Made by a program: the position numbers and the translations under genes | Shown here: piece by piece, positions 18,029-25,907 of the stretch | Position numbering within the stretch: position 1 is the first letter of the stretch | Layout of the letters: every line of letters begins with the position of its first letter | NCBI RefSeq assembly: GCF_042683565.1 | Contig: NZ_JBHUJW010000021.1 | Location: 1-64,000 of the forward strand | DNA length: 64,000 nt | Reading direction: 5' to 3' | DNA from: Brevibacillus sp042683565 | GTDB lineage: Bacteria > Bacillota > Bacilli > Brevibacillales > Brevibacillaceae | The notes under the pieces: model-generated | Told to the model about the DNA's origin: nothing | Database searches by the model: none | What the model saw: only the letters and a program-made list of their open reading frames with translations

Positions 18029-18050
18029 GAAAGCCTCGGCCGAGGCTTTC
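18029..18050. terminator. Palindromic hairpin between azoR and doxX
   Basis: A perfect 22-bp palindrome (GAAAGCCTCGG and CCGAGGCTTTC) directly after the azoR stop on the minus strand. T-rich flanks are present on both sides (TTTCTTTT on plus, TTTCTTG on minus). It would form a tight hairpin and probably terminates azoR. Confidence 0.65.
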
Positions 18051-18069
18051 TTTTCACATGAGAAAAGGC

Positions 18070-18696
18070 TTAGAATGTTTCTGCCAGTTTCGCCGCTTTC
18101 GCAATGCCTTCCTGGATGAGCGCTTGCGCTTTGTCAGGGAATTGGTTGTGGCCTTCTACAATAACTTCCGTGATGTCGGAGATGCCCCAGAAGCCCAGCA
18201 GTGTGCGAACGTATTTGTTCGCCATTTCGATGGCTGCCATCGGGCCTTCGGAGTATACGCCGCCGCGTGCGCTGAGCAGAGCCACTTTTTTGCCGCCCAT
18301 CAGACCTACAGGACCTTCAGCGGTGTATTTGAAAGTTTTGCCTGCCTGGGACAGGTAGTCCATGTATGTGTGCAGGACAGCCGGTACGGTGAAGTTCCAC
18401 ATCGGGAAGGCGAACACGACTTTATCTGCTGCAGCAAACTGATCCAGATATTTGTTGACCAGAGCGGCGCCTTTTTGCTCTTCGGCACTCAGCTCGATGC
18501 CGTTGCCTGCTTTGTACATGGCAGTCAGCAGGTCATTTCCGTAGTAAGGCAGGTTCTCGGCGAACAGGTCCAGCTCGATGACTTCATCGTTTGCATGGGT
18601 CTCTTTATAAGATTTCGCGAATGCTTCGTACAGCTTCACACTCACGGCTTGTTCTACTGGTCGATCATTTGCCTTGATTAATAATACTTTGCTCAT
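18070..18696 (-). CDS. azoR: FMN-dependent NADH:quinone/azo reductase
   Basis: A 208-residue flavodoxin-like reductase. It shows the family features KVLLIKANDRP at the N-terminus, FAFPMWNFTVPAVLHTYMDYL in the centre, and LLSARGGVYSEGP around the FMN site. It reduces quinones and azo compounds in two-electron steps, protecting against thiol-reactive quinones. It lies between doxX and a MarR-family gene, all on the minus strand, with a perfect ATCT-N8-AGAT element in its promoter (18748-18763). This mirrors AzoR2 in the MhqR regulon of B. subtilis. Confidence 0.93.
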   Translation of the reverse strand: MSKVLLIKANDRPVEQAVSVKLYEAFAKSYKETHANDEVIELDLFAENLPYYGNDLLTAMYKAGNGIELSAEEQKGAALVNKYLDQFAAADKVVFAFPMWNFTVPAVLHTYMDYLSQAGKTFKYTAEGPVGLMGGKKVALLSARGGVYSEGPMAAIEMANKYVRTLLGFWGISDITEVIVEGHNQFPDKAQALIQEGIAKAAKLAETF

Positions 18697-18747
18697 GGAA
18701 GGATTATTCCCCTTTCATAATGTAAGTCGCTAACTTAAAAAGTGTAA

Positions 18748-18763
18748 ATCTTGATTTTAAGAT
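18748..18763. promoter_or_regulatory. Candidate MhqR-type operator upstream of azoR
   Basis: ATCTTGATTTTAAGAT, an inverted repeat with 6-bp arms when extended by one base (18747-18764). It lies about 50 bases upstream of the azoR start. Confidence 0.65.
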
Positions 18764-18773
18764 TATTACTTGA

Positions 18774-18798
18774 ACCGCTCTTTGTCAAGCGGTTTTTT
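18774..18798 (+). terminator. Hairpin with U-run on the plus strand
   Basis: AACCGCT and AGCGGTT enclose a short loop, and the T run lies on the plus-strand side. All neighbouring genes are on the minus strand, so as a classical terminator it would serve a plus-strand (antisense) transcript. On the minus strand it is a hairpin without a U run. Confidence 0.5.
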
Positions 18799-18821
18799 GG
18801 GTGCAATGCGCATGGACCCGG

Positions 18822-19271
18822 CTAGAAGCTTTCCTGCGCGGCTCGGCCCAGTTTTTTCAGCAATTGGGTAGCCTGGCGCTGTTCCTCTGGCGTAAGTCCG
18901 CAGACCGCCTTTTCGATCACTTGTTTGTGCGAAGGAAAGATGGCCGCCAAAAACTTCTCGCCCTTTTCCGTCAGCTCCGCGTAAATGACGCGGCGGTCCT
19001 CCAGACAGGGCTTGCGAATCAGCAACTGCTTCTTCTCTAGTTTGTCCACCACGTAGGTAATGTTTCCGCTGGAGATCAGGATTTTTTCGCCAATCTGCTG
19101 CAAGGGCTGCGGTCCTTTATGATAAAGAAGTTCGAGTACGCCAAACTCGGTAGGGTTGAGGCCATGCTGGCGAATGTCGCGGTTGATGTGGGCCGTGACC
19201 CAGTTGTACGAACGGGAAAGCACCACCAATAAATCGAGGGAATCGTCACGAGCCGTCTGCTTCGACATCAT
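18822..19271 (-). CDS. mhqR: MarR-family repressor, MhqR-like
   Basis: About 149 residues with the MarR winged helix: GLNPTEFGVLELLYHKGPQPLQQIGEKILISSGNITYVVDKLEKK and the wing CLEDRRVIYAELTEKG. These segments are typical of the MhqR/YkvE branch that senses quinones and controls azoreductase and DoxX genes. There are two adjacent ATG codons after AAAGGAGGAAC; the second (19268) has better spacing. A motif shared with azoR and doxX precedes the gene, which suggests autorepression. Confidence 0.85.
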   Translation of the reverse strand: MMSKQTARDDSLDLLVVLSRSYNWVTAHINRDIRQHGLNPTEFGVLELLYHKGPQPLQQIGEKILISSGNITYVVDKLEKKQLLIRKPCLEDRRVIYAELTEKGEKFLAAIFPSHKQVIEKAVCGLTPEEQRQATQLLKKLGRAAQESF

Positions 19272-19308
19272 GTTCCTCCTTTCCCGGCATGTATCGGGAA
19301 TTTTTAAT

Positions 19309-19324
19309 ATCTTTAATTTGAGGA
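19309..19324 (-). promoter_or_regulatory. Candidate MhqR-type operator upstream of its own gene
   Basis: On the minus strand it reads TCCTCAAATTAAAGAT and shares CTCAAATTAAA with the doxX element at 18001-18016. Confidence 0.6.
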
Positions 19325-19467
19325 AATGATACAGGAAGCACGGCAGGCTTGTCAAATTGTGAAACCTTGATGGCAGAACATGGTGCGCCCGCGATTTTTG
19401 GCTCGTCCGATGCCGTCTCCCGGTGTATACTACAGAAAAATGAACTGGAGAGCAGGGGAGAGAAGGC

Positions 19468-20427
19468 ATGGAAGTGTCATCGCGCGCACGCGGATTTGCT
19501 ATGGTGCTCGTCGCGTCTGTCTTGTGGGGAGTGTCCGGGACGGTCGCACAGTCTTTGCTGCAGCATCATTCGTTTACGACAGAATGGCTGGTGACGGTGC
19601 GGCTGCTCCTGTCCGGAGGGCTGCTGCTGGCATTGTCGCTCTGCGGGAAAAACCGCAGCCATGTGTGGCTGATCGTCCGCCCGGGAAAAGGCCTGGGCAG
19701 GCTGTTGCTGTTTGGAATTTTGGGACTATTGGGCGTGCAGTATACATACTTTGCTTCTATTGAAGCAGGGAACGCAGCAACGGCGACCTTGCTGCAATAT
19801 TTGGGGCCGGTCTTCTTGACGGCGTATCTCGTCGTCCGCCACCGCCAGTTGCCCAGCAAGGCGCAGACTTTGGCAATCGTGCTGGCGCTGGTCGGAACTT
19901 TTCTGCTGATTACAAACGGCAGGCCGGACCAGCTCTCGATTGCGCCGGGGGCGGTTCTGTGGGGATTGGCCTCTGCGCTGGCGCTCGCCTTTTACACCTT
20001 GTACCCTCAATCGCTGCTGCAGCGCTGGGGATCGACGGTCGTGCTGGGCTGGGCGATGCTGATCGGCGGCATCGGCCTGTGCATCCTGACTCGTCCCTGG
20101 CAGACCGTTGCTATCGACTGGCAGCCGACATCGCTGCTGGGCGTGGCGTTCCTCGTCCTGTTCGGAACGCTCATCGCCTTTTATTTGTACGTAGACAGTC
20201 TGCGTTTTATCCGGCCGGCGGAAACGAGCCTGCTCGCCAGCGCCGAACCGCTCTCCGCCGTCGTCGCCACGGTCGTCTGGCTGCACGTCCCCTTCGGCTT
20301 ATGCGAATGGCTCGGTGCGCTTTGCATTATCGGGACTGTGTTTGCACTGGCGAAAAAGGAAGAGGCAAAAGGGCAGGCGGCCGCGAAGGAAACTGCGAAA
20401 GAAGCCGTCATCGAGCAACAAATGTAG
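19468..20427 (+). CDS. EamA/DMT-family transporter
   Basis: A 319-residue membrane protein with ten predicted helices in two homologous EamA halves (AMVLVASVLWGVSGTVAQSLL; GLASALALAFYTLYPQSLLQ). The segment ASIEAGNAATATLLQYLGPVFLTAYLV is typical of YicL/RhaT-like DMT exporters. The C-terminal ~25 residues are a charged Ala/Lys/Glu cytoplasmic tail. Substrate is unknown; family members export amino acids or metabolites. It is divergent from the MarR gene and followed by a terminator. Confidence 0.88.
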   Translation: MEVSSRARGFAMVLVASVLWGVSGTVAQSLLQHHSFTTEWLVTVRLLLSGGLLLALSLCGKNRSHVWLIVRPGKGLGRLLLFGILGLLGVQYTYFASIEAGNAATATLLQYLGPVFLTAYLVVRHRQLPSKAQTLAIVLALVGTFLLITNGRPDQLSIAPGAVLWGLASALALAFYTLYPQSLLQRWGSTVVLGWAMLIGGIGLCILTRPWQTVAIDWQPTSLLGVAFLVLFGTLIAFYLYVDSLRFIRPAETSLLASAEPLSAVVATVVWLHVPFGLCEWLGALCIIGTVFALAKKEEAKGQAAAKETAKEAVIEQQM

Positions 20428-20452
20428 CCTGGAGAAATCCGGGCTTTTTTTG
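20426..20452 (+). terminator. Terminator after the EamA gene
   Basis: AGCCTGGA pairs with TCCGGGCT over a short loop and is followed by seven T. It starts within the stop codon. Confidence 0.85.
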
Positions 20453-20543
20453 TTGGGGCAGCGCAATCTCCGTGCGCCGACCGCTGGAAAGCGGCTGCTT
20501 TGGTGCCTGCTTTTGGCTTGAATACCGCTGAACACGAGGTTGC

Positions 20544-20576
20544 TAAACTTTTGTTTGTTTGATAAACTTTTGTTTG
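20544..20576 (+). repeat. Tandem 14-bp direct repeat upstream of psuK
   Basis: TAAACTTTTGTTTG occurs exactly at 20544-20557 and 20563-20576, a 19-base period. The repeats lie 45 bases before the psuK start, in its promoter region, and look like a tandem regulator binding site. DeoR-like proteins often use such repeats. Confidence 0.65.
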
Positions 20577-20620
20577 AGAGCGAAGCTGTGATTGCGATTT
20601 CGCGAGGGAGGAGGATAACC

Positions 20621-21721
20621 GTGGACAAAGAAATGCAGATTTTGCAGTACATCCGCCGCAATCCTTTTATCAGCCAGCAAGAACTGGCGGACCTGATGGG
20701 CATCTCCCGCTCTGCGGTTGCCGGATATATCGCCCAGTTGACCAAGCGCGGCGAGATCAAGGGACGGGCGTACATCCTGCGCGACGAGGGCACGATCGCC
20801 TGTATCGGCGGCGCCAATCTCGACCGCAAAGCAAGAGGGAAGCAGAAGGTGCGGCTGCATTCTTCCAATCCCGTCACGATCGTGGAGTCATGCGGCGGGG
20901 TCGCGCGCAACATCGCCGAGAATCTGGGCCGGCTCGGCTGCAAGACGTCATTGTTTACCTGCATCGGGGAAGACAAGGAAGGGGAGTGGATTCTCCAGGA
21001 GACCCGCAAGCACGGCGTCGATATCAGCCAGGTCTGGCGGCTGCCTACCCAGCGGACTGGCACCTATACCGCGCTTCTGGACATCGACGGGGAAATGATC
21101 GTCTCGCTGGCGAACATGGACATTTACGATGCGCTGACGCCGGAAATGTACGCGGAAAAGTGGTCGCATATCGCCTCGGCCCAGGCGGTTTTCCTGGATA
21201 CGAACGTACCGGCCGACTGCCTCGCCTACATCATCGGACGCTGCCGGGAAGAAAACATTCCGCTGTTCGTGGACCCGGTATCCTCTGCCAAGGCGAAAAA
21301 GCTGCCGCAGCGATTGGACGGAGTCGAAGCCATTTTGCCCAACCGGGAGGAAGCCGAGCTGCTCGCAGGCATGAGCATCCAGTCGCCGGAAGACTGCGTA
21401 AAGGCGTGCCGCAAAATCAGGGAGCGGGGCGTGAAGCACGTCGTTGTGACCATGGGCGAGCAGGGCATTTACTATCAGACCGAGGGCGTCTCCGAGCATT
21501 TCGCTCCCTATCCGACCGATGTGGTGGATGTGACGGGAGCAGGAGATGCGTTTGCTTCGGGATTGCTGTACGGGGTCGTGAGCGGCGAGTCATTCGCGGA
21601 TGCGTGCCGTCTGGGGCTGGCTGCGTCCGCGCTGACGCTGCAGACCGAGCAGTCCGTATCGCCGCTGCTGAAGCCGGAGCAGCTCATGGAGATTGTGAAT
21701 CACTACAAAAAGGAGCGATAA
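20621..21721 (+). CDS. psuK: Pseudouridine kinase with N-terminal helix-turn-helix
   Basis: A 366-residue fusion. Residues 1-60 are a winged-helix domain (LQYIRRNPFISQQELADLMGISRSAVAGYIAQLTKRGEIKGRAYIL). The rest is a PfkB ribokinase-fold kinase starting at IACIGGANLDRKA, with the second signature DVTGAGDAFASGLLYG carrying the catalytic Asp. It phosphorylates pseudouridine to the 5'-monophosphate, which PsuG next door cleaves. The GTG at 20621 follows GGGAGGAGG. The fused DNA-binding domain and the direct repeats upstream suggest that the enzyme also regulates its own operon (inference). Confidence 0.92.
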   Translation: MDKEMQILQYIRRNPFISQQELADLMGISRSAVAGYIAQLTKRGEIKGRAYILRDEGTIACIGGANLDRKARGKQKVRLHSSNPVTIVESCGGVARNIAENLGRLGCKTSLFTCIGEDKEGEWILQETRKHGVDISQVWRLPTQRTGTYTALLDIDGEMIVSLANMDIYDALTPEMYAEKWSHIASAQAVFLDTNVPADCLAYIIGRCREENIPLFVDPVSSAKAKKLPQRLDGVEAILPNREEAELLAGMSIQSPEDCVKACRKIRERGVKHVVVTMGEQGIYYQTEGVSEHFAPYPTDVVDVTGAGDAFASGLLYGVVSGESFADACRLGLAASALTLQTEQSVSPLLKPEQLMEIVNHYKKER

Positions 21722-21724
21722 GCG

Positions 21725-22651
21725 ATGAAACAATATTTGACCTTTACAGAGGAAGTCCGTCACGCGCTGGAAAACAACCTGCCCGTGGTGGCACTGGAGA
21801 CGACCATTATTTCGCACGGCATGCCTTACCCGCAAAACATCGAGATGGCCAAGGAAGTCGAGCAGATCATCCGTGACAACGGCGCTGTGCCTGCGACCAT
21901 CGGGATCATGAACGGCAAAATCAAGATCGGCCTGTCCGAGAGCGAGCTGGAGGAATTTGCGACCAACAAGAGCGTAGAAAAAGTAAGCCGCCGCGACTTC
22001 CCGTACATCCTCGCGAGCGGAAAAATCGGGGCGACGACAGTAGCAGCTACGATGATCGCGGCGCAGCTTGCCGGCATCCGCATGTTTGCGACAGGCGGGA
22101 TCGGCGGCGTGCATCGCGAAGGAGAAATCACGTGGGACGTATCGGCAGACTTGACCGAGCTGGCCAAGACGAACGTAGCGGTCGTGTGCGCCGGAGCCAA
22201 ATCGATCCTCGACATTGGCCGCACGCTGGAATACCTGGAGACGCACGGCGTGCCGGTCGTCGGCTATCGCACCTCCGAGTTTCCGTCCTTCTTTGCCCGC
22301 GAGAGCGGCTATGGCGTAGACTTCCGCCTCGATACGCCGGAAGAAGTGGGCACCTTGATGGATACGAAATGGAAGCTGGGGCTCGACGGCGGTATGATCA
22401 TCGCCAACCCGGTGCCGGAAGCAGATGCGCTGGACCATCAGCAGATCGAGGCTGTCATCCTGCAGGCATTACAGGAAGCCAAAGACAACAACATCACGGG
22501 CAAAAAGGTGACGCCGTTTTTGCTCGACAAGGTGAAACAGCTGACGGGCGGCAAGAGCCTGCAAACCAACATCGCGCTGGTGAAGCACAATGCCGAAGTG
22601 GCAGCCAAAATCGCGGCGGCGTACCAGCAGGCAGTCAACCGGGCAAACTAA
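21725..22651 (+). CDS. psuG: Pseudouridine-5'-phosphate glycosidase
   Basis: A 308-residue enzyme of the PsuG/IndA family, with ALETTIISHGMPYPQN at the N-terminus, RRDFPYILASGKIGATTVAATM, GGIGGVHREGE, and GYRTSEFPSFFARESG. It splits pseudouridine 5'-phosphate into uracil and ribose 5-phosphate. It starts 3 bases after the psuK stop, with AAAAGGAG inside psuK. A terminator follows. Together they salvage pseudouridine from RNA breakdown. Confidence 0.96.
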   Translation: MKQYLTFTEEVRHALENNLPVVALETTIISHGMPYPQNIEMAKEVEQIIRDNGAVPATIGIMNGKIKIGLSESELEEFATNKSVEKVSRRDFPYILASGKIGATTVAATMIAAQLAGIRMFATGGIGGVHREGEITWDVSADLTELAKTNVAVVCAGAKSILDIGRTLEYLETHGVPVVGYRTSEFPSFFARESGYGVDFRLDTPEEVGTLMDTKWKLGLDGGMIIANPVPEADALDHQQIEAVILQALQEAKDNNITGKKVTPFLLDKVKQLTGGKSLQTNIALVKHNAEVAAKIAAAYQQAVNRAN

Positions 22652-22673
22652 AGTGCCATTGCGCAACTCGCAC

Positions 22674-22706
22674 AAGAAAGTCCCTTTACATTCGGGGGCT
22701 TTCTTT
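22674..22706 (+). terminator. Terminator after psuG
   Basis: AAGAAAG-t-CCC pairs with GGG-g-CTTTCTT; loop about 10 bases, then T-rich. Confidence 0.85.
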
Positions 22707-22764
22707 GCGTTTTTGCGGGTCAGCCCAGGCAGGACAGGCTGGCTATTTTTTTTGAAAATACCCC

Positions 22765-22794
22765 TTGATATACCCTGTGGGGGTATATTATAGT
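22765..22794 (+). promoter_or_regulatory. copA promoter with CsoR-type operator in the spacer
   Basis: TTGATA (22765-22770) and TATAGT (22789-22794) are 18 bases apart. Between them lies TATACCC-TGTG-GGGGTATA (22769-22787), the inverted, G-tract-containing site typical of the copper repressor CsoR. Binding there would block RNA polymerase until copper is present. Confidence 0.8.
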
Positions 22795-22840
22795 GAAGAT
22801 GTGATAAGGATATTGCATCAGGGGAACACTACCATAAAAT

Positions 22841-22857
22841 ATACCCCATGAGGGTAT
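22841..22857. promoter_or_regulatory. Second CsoR-like inverted repeat
   Basis: ATACCCCATGAGGGTAT lies about 20 bases upstream of the copA start, downstream of the likely transcription start. It shares the ATACCC/GGGTAT arms of the first site. Confidence 0.6.
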
Positions 22858-22877
22858 TTGGTAACGGAGGAATAACG

Positions 22878-25295
22878 ATGAGTGCCAAGACAGCGGAAGC
22901 GACAGTTCCCATAACGGGGATGACGTGTGCGGCGTGTGCACTGCGAATCGAAAAAGGGTTGAAAAAGCTGGAGGGCGTGGAGTCTGCCAACGTCAACCTG
23001 ACCCTGGAAAAATCGACGGTCGTATACGATCCGGCGGTGACGAATTTGGATCTCATCCGCAGCAAGATCGAGTCGCTCGGCTACGGGGTGGGTGCGGAAA
23101 AGGCGGAGTTGGCGATTGGCGGCATGACGTGCGCCGCCTGTGCGACCCGGATCGAAAAAGGGCTGAACAAACTGCCTGGCGTGTTGAAGGCAAACGTCAA
23201 TCTGGCGCTGGAGACGGCGGTTGTGGAATACGACGCCGGCCAGGTCGGCGTGGCCGATCTCGTACGCCAGGTCGAAAAGCTGGGCTATCGAGCGGAGCCC
23301 AAGGAAGGGGAACGGTCTGGGCAGCAGGTAGACCGGCGGCAAATGGAGATCAAGCGGCAGACCGAGAAGTTCTGGGTCTCCATGCTGCTCTCGCTGCCGC
23401 TGCTCTGGGCGATGGTGAGCCACTTTTCCTTCACCTCGTTTATCTGGCTGCCGGAAGCCTTGAGTAATCCGTGGGTACAGCTCGCGTTGGCTACGCCTGT
23501 GCAGTTCGTCATCGGGGGACAGTTTTACCTGGGAGCCTACAAGGCACTGCGCAACGGCAGCGCCAACATGGATGTGCTCGTCGCCCTTGGCACTTCGGCG
23601 GCCTACTTCTACAGCCTGTATGTGGCAATTGCCTCCATCGGCACCGGCGCGCACATGCTGGAGTTGTACTTCGAGACCAGCGCGGTGCTGATCACGCTGA
23701 TCCTGCTGGGCAAACTGTTCGAGGCCAAAGCCAAAGGACGTTCCTCAGAAGCGATCCGCAAGCTGATGGGGCTGCAGGCCAAGTCGGCTGTCGTCGTGCG
23801 GGACGGCGTGGAGATGACGGTTCCTGTGGAGGACGTGCGGCCGGGCGATATCGTTCATGTGAAGCCCGGCGAGAAAGTGCCGGTTGACGGGGTGGTGCTG
23901 GCAGGCGAGTCGGCCGTAGACGAATCGATGCTGACAGGGGAGAGCATCCCTGTCGACAAGAGGGCAGGCGACACCGTCATCGGCGCGACACTGAACAAAA
24001 ACGGCTTCCTGAAGATCGAGGCGACCAAAGTCGGCAAAGAAACGGCGCTGGCCCAGATCATCAAGGTGGTGGAGGAAGCGCAGGGGACCAAAGCGCCGAT
24101 CCAGCGTCTTGCCGACAGCATCTCCGGCATCTTCGTCCCGATTGTCGTCGGCATCGCAGCCCTGACCTTTGCCGTCTGGTATTTCGGGGTCACCCCCGGC
24201 AATTTCGCCGAGGCGCTGGAAAAAGCCATCGCCGTGCTCGTCATCGCCTGCCCGTGCGCTCTCGGCCTGGCTACGCCGACGTCCATCATGGCCGGTTCGG
24301 GCCGCGCCGCAGAGCTGGGCATTCTGTTCAAAGGCGGCGAGCATCTGGAGACCGCGCATCGGCTGGACACGATCGTCCTCGACAAGACCGGCACTGTGAC
24401 CAAAGGCGAGCCGGAGCTGACCGACGTTATCGCCGTGGAGATCGAGGGGCAGCGGCTGCTGGCGCTGGTCGGGGCTGCAGAGAAAAACTCGGAGCACCCG
24501 CTGGCCCAGGCGATCGTGAAGGGCATCGGCGAGCGAGGGATTGCGCTGGCAAACACCTCGGCCTTTGAAGCGATCCCCGGCTATGGCATTCGAGCCGTGG
24601 CAGATGGCCAGGAAGTGCTCGTGGGCACGCGCAGACTGCTGGAGCGTGAACATGTTTCCTGCGAGCGCGTCGCAGAGCAGATGCTGGCGCTCGAGAAAGC
24701 GGGGAAAACCGCGATGCTGGCAGCTGTAGATGGCAAGCTGGCCGGATTGATTGCCGTGGCGGATACGATCAAGCCGACCTCGAAAAAAGCGGTAGAACGA
24801 CTGAAGGCAATGGGGCTGACCGTGATCATGATGACCGGGGACAACCGCCAGACTGCGGAGGCAATCGCCCGCGAAACAGGAATCGATCAGGTCATCGCAG
24901 AAGTGTTGCCGGAGGGCAAGGCAGCGGAAGTGAAAAAGCTGCAGGCTGCAGGCAAAAAGGTCGCCATGGTCGGCGACGGTATCAACGACGCCCCGGCGCT
25001 CGCGACTGCCGACATCGGGATGGCGATCGGGACGGGCACGGATGTGGCGATGGAAGCGGCCGACATCACCTTGATGCGCGGCGAGCTCACCAGTGTAGCC
25101 GATGCGATTGAGATGAGCAAACGGACGATCCGCAACATCAAGCAAAATTTGTTCTGGGCGTTCGCCTACAACACCCTTGGCATCCCGTTCGCAGCGCTCG
25201 GCTTCCTCGAGCCGTGGCTGGCGGGAGCGGCGATGGCCTTTAGCTCCGTTTCCGTCGTACTCAACGCTCTGCGGCTGCAGCGGGTGAAGCTGTAG
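22878..25295 (+). CDS. copA: Cu(+)-exporting P1B-type ATPase
   Basis: An 805-residue P1B-1 ATPase. Two N-terminal heavy-metal domains each have GMTCAACA (first pair Cys17/Cys20). It has the membrane metal site CPC (C458-P-C460), TGE in the actuator loop, phosphorylated D502 in DKTGT, an HP motif (SEHPLA), GDGINDAPAL, and the copper-specific SSVSVVLNALRL in the last helix. ATG 22878 follows GGAGGA; an upstream in-frame ATG at 22848 lies inside the operator and is unlikely. copZ follows, so the operon exports copper. Confidence 0.96.
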   Translation: MSAKTAEATVPITGMTCAACALRIEKGLKKLEGVESANVNLTLEKSTVVYDPAVTNLDLIRSKIESLGYGVGAEKAELAIGGMTCAACATRIEKGLNKLPGVLKANVNLALETAVVEYDAGQVGVADLVRQVEKLGYRAEPKEGERSGQQVDRRQMEIKRQTEKFWVSMLLSLPLLWAMVSHFSFTSFIWLPEALSNPWVQLALATPVQFVIGGQFYLGAYKALRNGSANMDVLVALGTSAAYFYSLYVAIASIGTGAHMLELYFETSAVLITLILLGKLFEAKAKGRSSEAIRKLMGLQAKSAVVVRDGVEMTVPVEDVRPGDIVHVKPGEKVPVDGVVLAGESAVDESMLTGESIPVDKRAGDTVIGATLNKNGFLKIEATKVGKETALAQIIKVVEEAQGTKAPIQRLADSISGIFVPIVVGIAALTFAVWYFGVTPGNFAEALEKAIAVLVIACPCALGLATPTSIMAGSGRAAELGILFKGGEHLETAHRLDTIVLDKTGTVTKGEPELTDVIAVEIEGQRLLALVGAAEKNSEHPLAQAIVKGIGERGIALANTSAFEAIPGYGIRAVADGQEVLVGTRRLLEREHVSCERVAEQMLALEKAGKTAMLAAVDGKLAGLIAVADTIKPTSKKAVERLKAMGLTVIMMTGDNRQTAEAIARETGIDQVIAEVLPEGKAAEVKKLQAAGKKVAMVGDGINDAPALATADIGMAIGTGTDVAMEAADITLMRGELTSVADAIEMSKRTIRNIKQNLFWAFAYNTLGIPFAALGFLEPWLAGAAMAFSSVSVVLNALRLQRVKL

Positions 25296-25373
25296 CCGGA
25301 GCGCCGCATCAAAATCGGCAAGCAGCGGCATTGTCCGCATTCCATTATCAATCAACCAAAGGAGAGATCATTT

Positions 25374-25574
25374 ATGCAAACTATTACCCTGAATGTAGAA
25401 GGAATGAGCTGCAATCACTGCGTCAACACGATCGAAAAAGCATTGAAGGAGCTGGGGGCGACCGGAAAAGTCAATCTGGCGGCCAAAACCGTCGAGGTCA
25501 CCTACAACGAAGGCGGTCTGACAGTGGATGCTATCAAGGAAGCGATTGAAGACCAAGGCTACGATGTGAAATAA
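25374..25574 (+). CDS. copZ: Copper chaperone
   Basis: A 66-residue single heavy-metal-associated domain with the Cu(I) site GMSCNHC. It is the cytosolic chaperone that delivers copper to CopA, and lies 78 bases downstream with its own ribosome site (AAAGGAGAG). A long terminator follows at 25713-25772. Confidence 0.95.
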   Translation: MQTITLNVEGMSCNHCVNTIEKALKELGATGKVNLAAKTVEVTYNEGGLTVDAIKEAIEDQGYDVK

Positions 25575-25712
25575 GGAAGCAAACGGTACGGGCAGGTACA
25601 AAAAGCGGCAAAATCAAAAGCAAGCTGTCCAGCCCGGCGCCGGCTGCCAAGTCCGGCACAGGCGCAGAGCCGCTTCGACTGCGCAAGCTCAGGTATTTGC
25701 CAGTCCGCACAC

Positions 25713-25772
25713 AAGCCGATGCCCCTTTCTCTGGAGAACGATCATATTCCAGAGGGGGGCATCGGCTTTTTT
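25713..25772 (+). terminator. Long terminator after copZ
   Basis: AAGCCGATGCCCC with a further CTCTGGA arm pairs with TCCAGAG and GGGGCATCGGCTT, followed by T. The segment between copZ and this hairpin (25575-25712) holds no gene that I can see. Confidence 0.85.
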
Positions 25773-25860
25773 GCGTGGCTTGATTGAGGGCTTGCAAGTT
25801 TGTAAAGAACCTGAACAGGCCGGCTCCACGACGTTCATCTAATATTTGGAATCCTGATTG

Positions 25861-25869
25861 TGATATACT
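25861..25869 (+). promoter_or_regulatory. Extended -10 element before the arginase-family gene
   Basis: TGA-TATACT fits the TGn-extended -10 pattern. If used, transcription would start near 25876, which excludes the more upstream GTG (25860) as a start codon of the following gene. Confidence 0.5.
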
Positions 25870-25907
25870 GGGAGCATGTCTACGGTAAGAATCAGGAGGG
25901 ATCGGCG

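Noticed and set aside
20890..21876. Second plus-strand ORF (328 codons) running in another frame through psuK into psuG
   Set aside because: It lies out of frame with two intact, well-motifed enzymes and its product is Arg/Gly-rich without a domain.
25860..25907. Upstream GTG (25860) as start of the arginase-family gene
   Set aside because: It has no ribosome site and overlaps a good extended -10 element, so the mRNA probably begins downstream of it.
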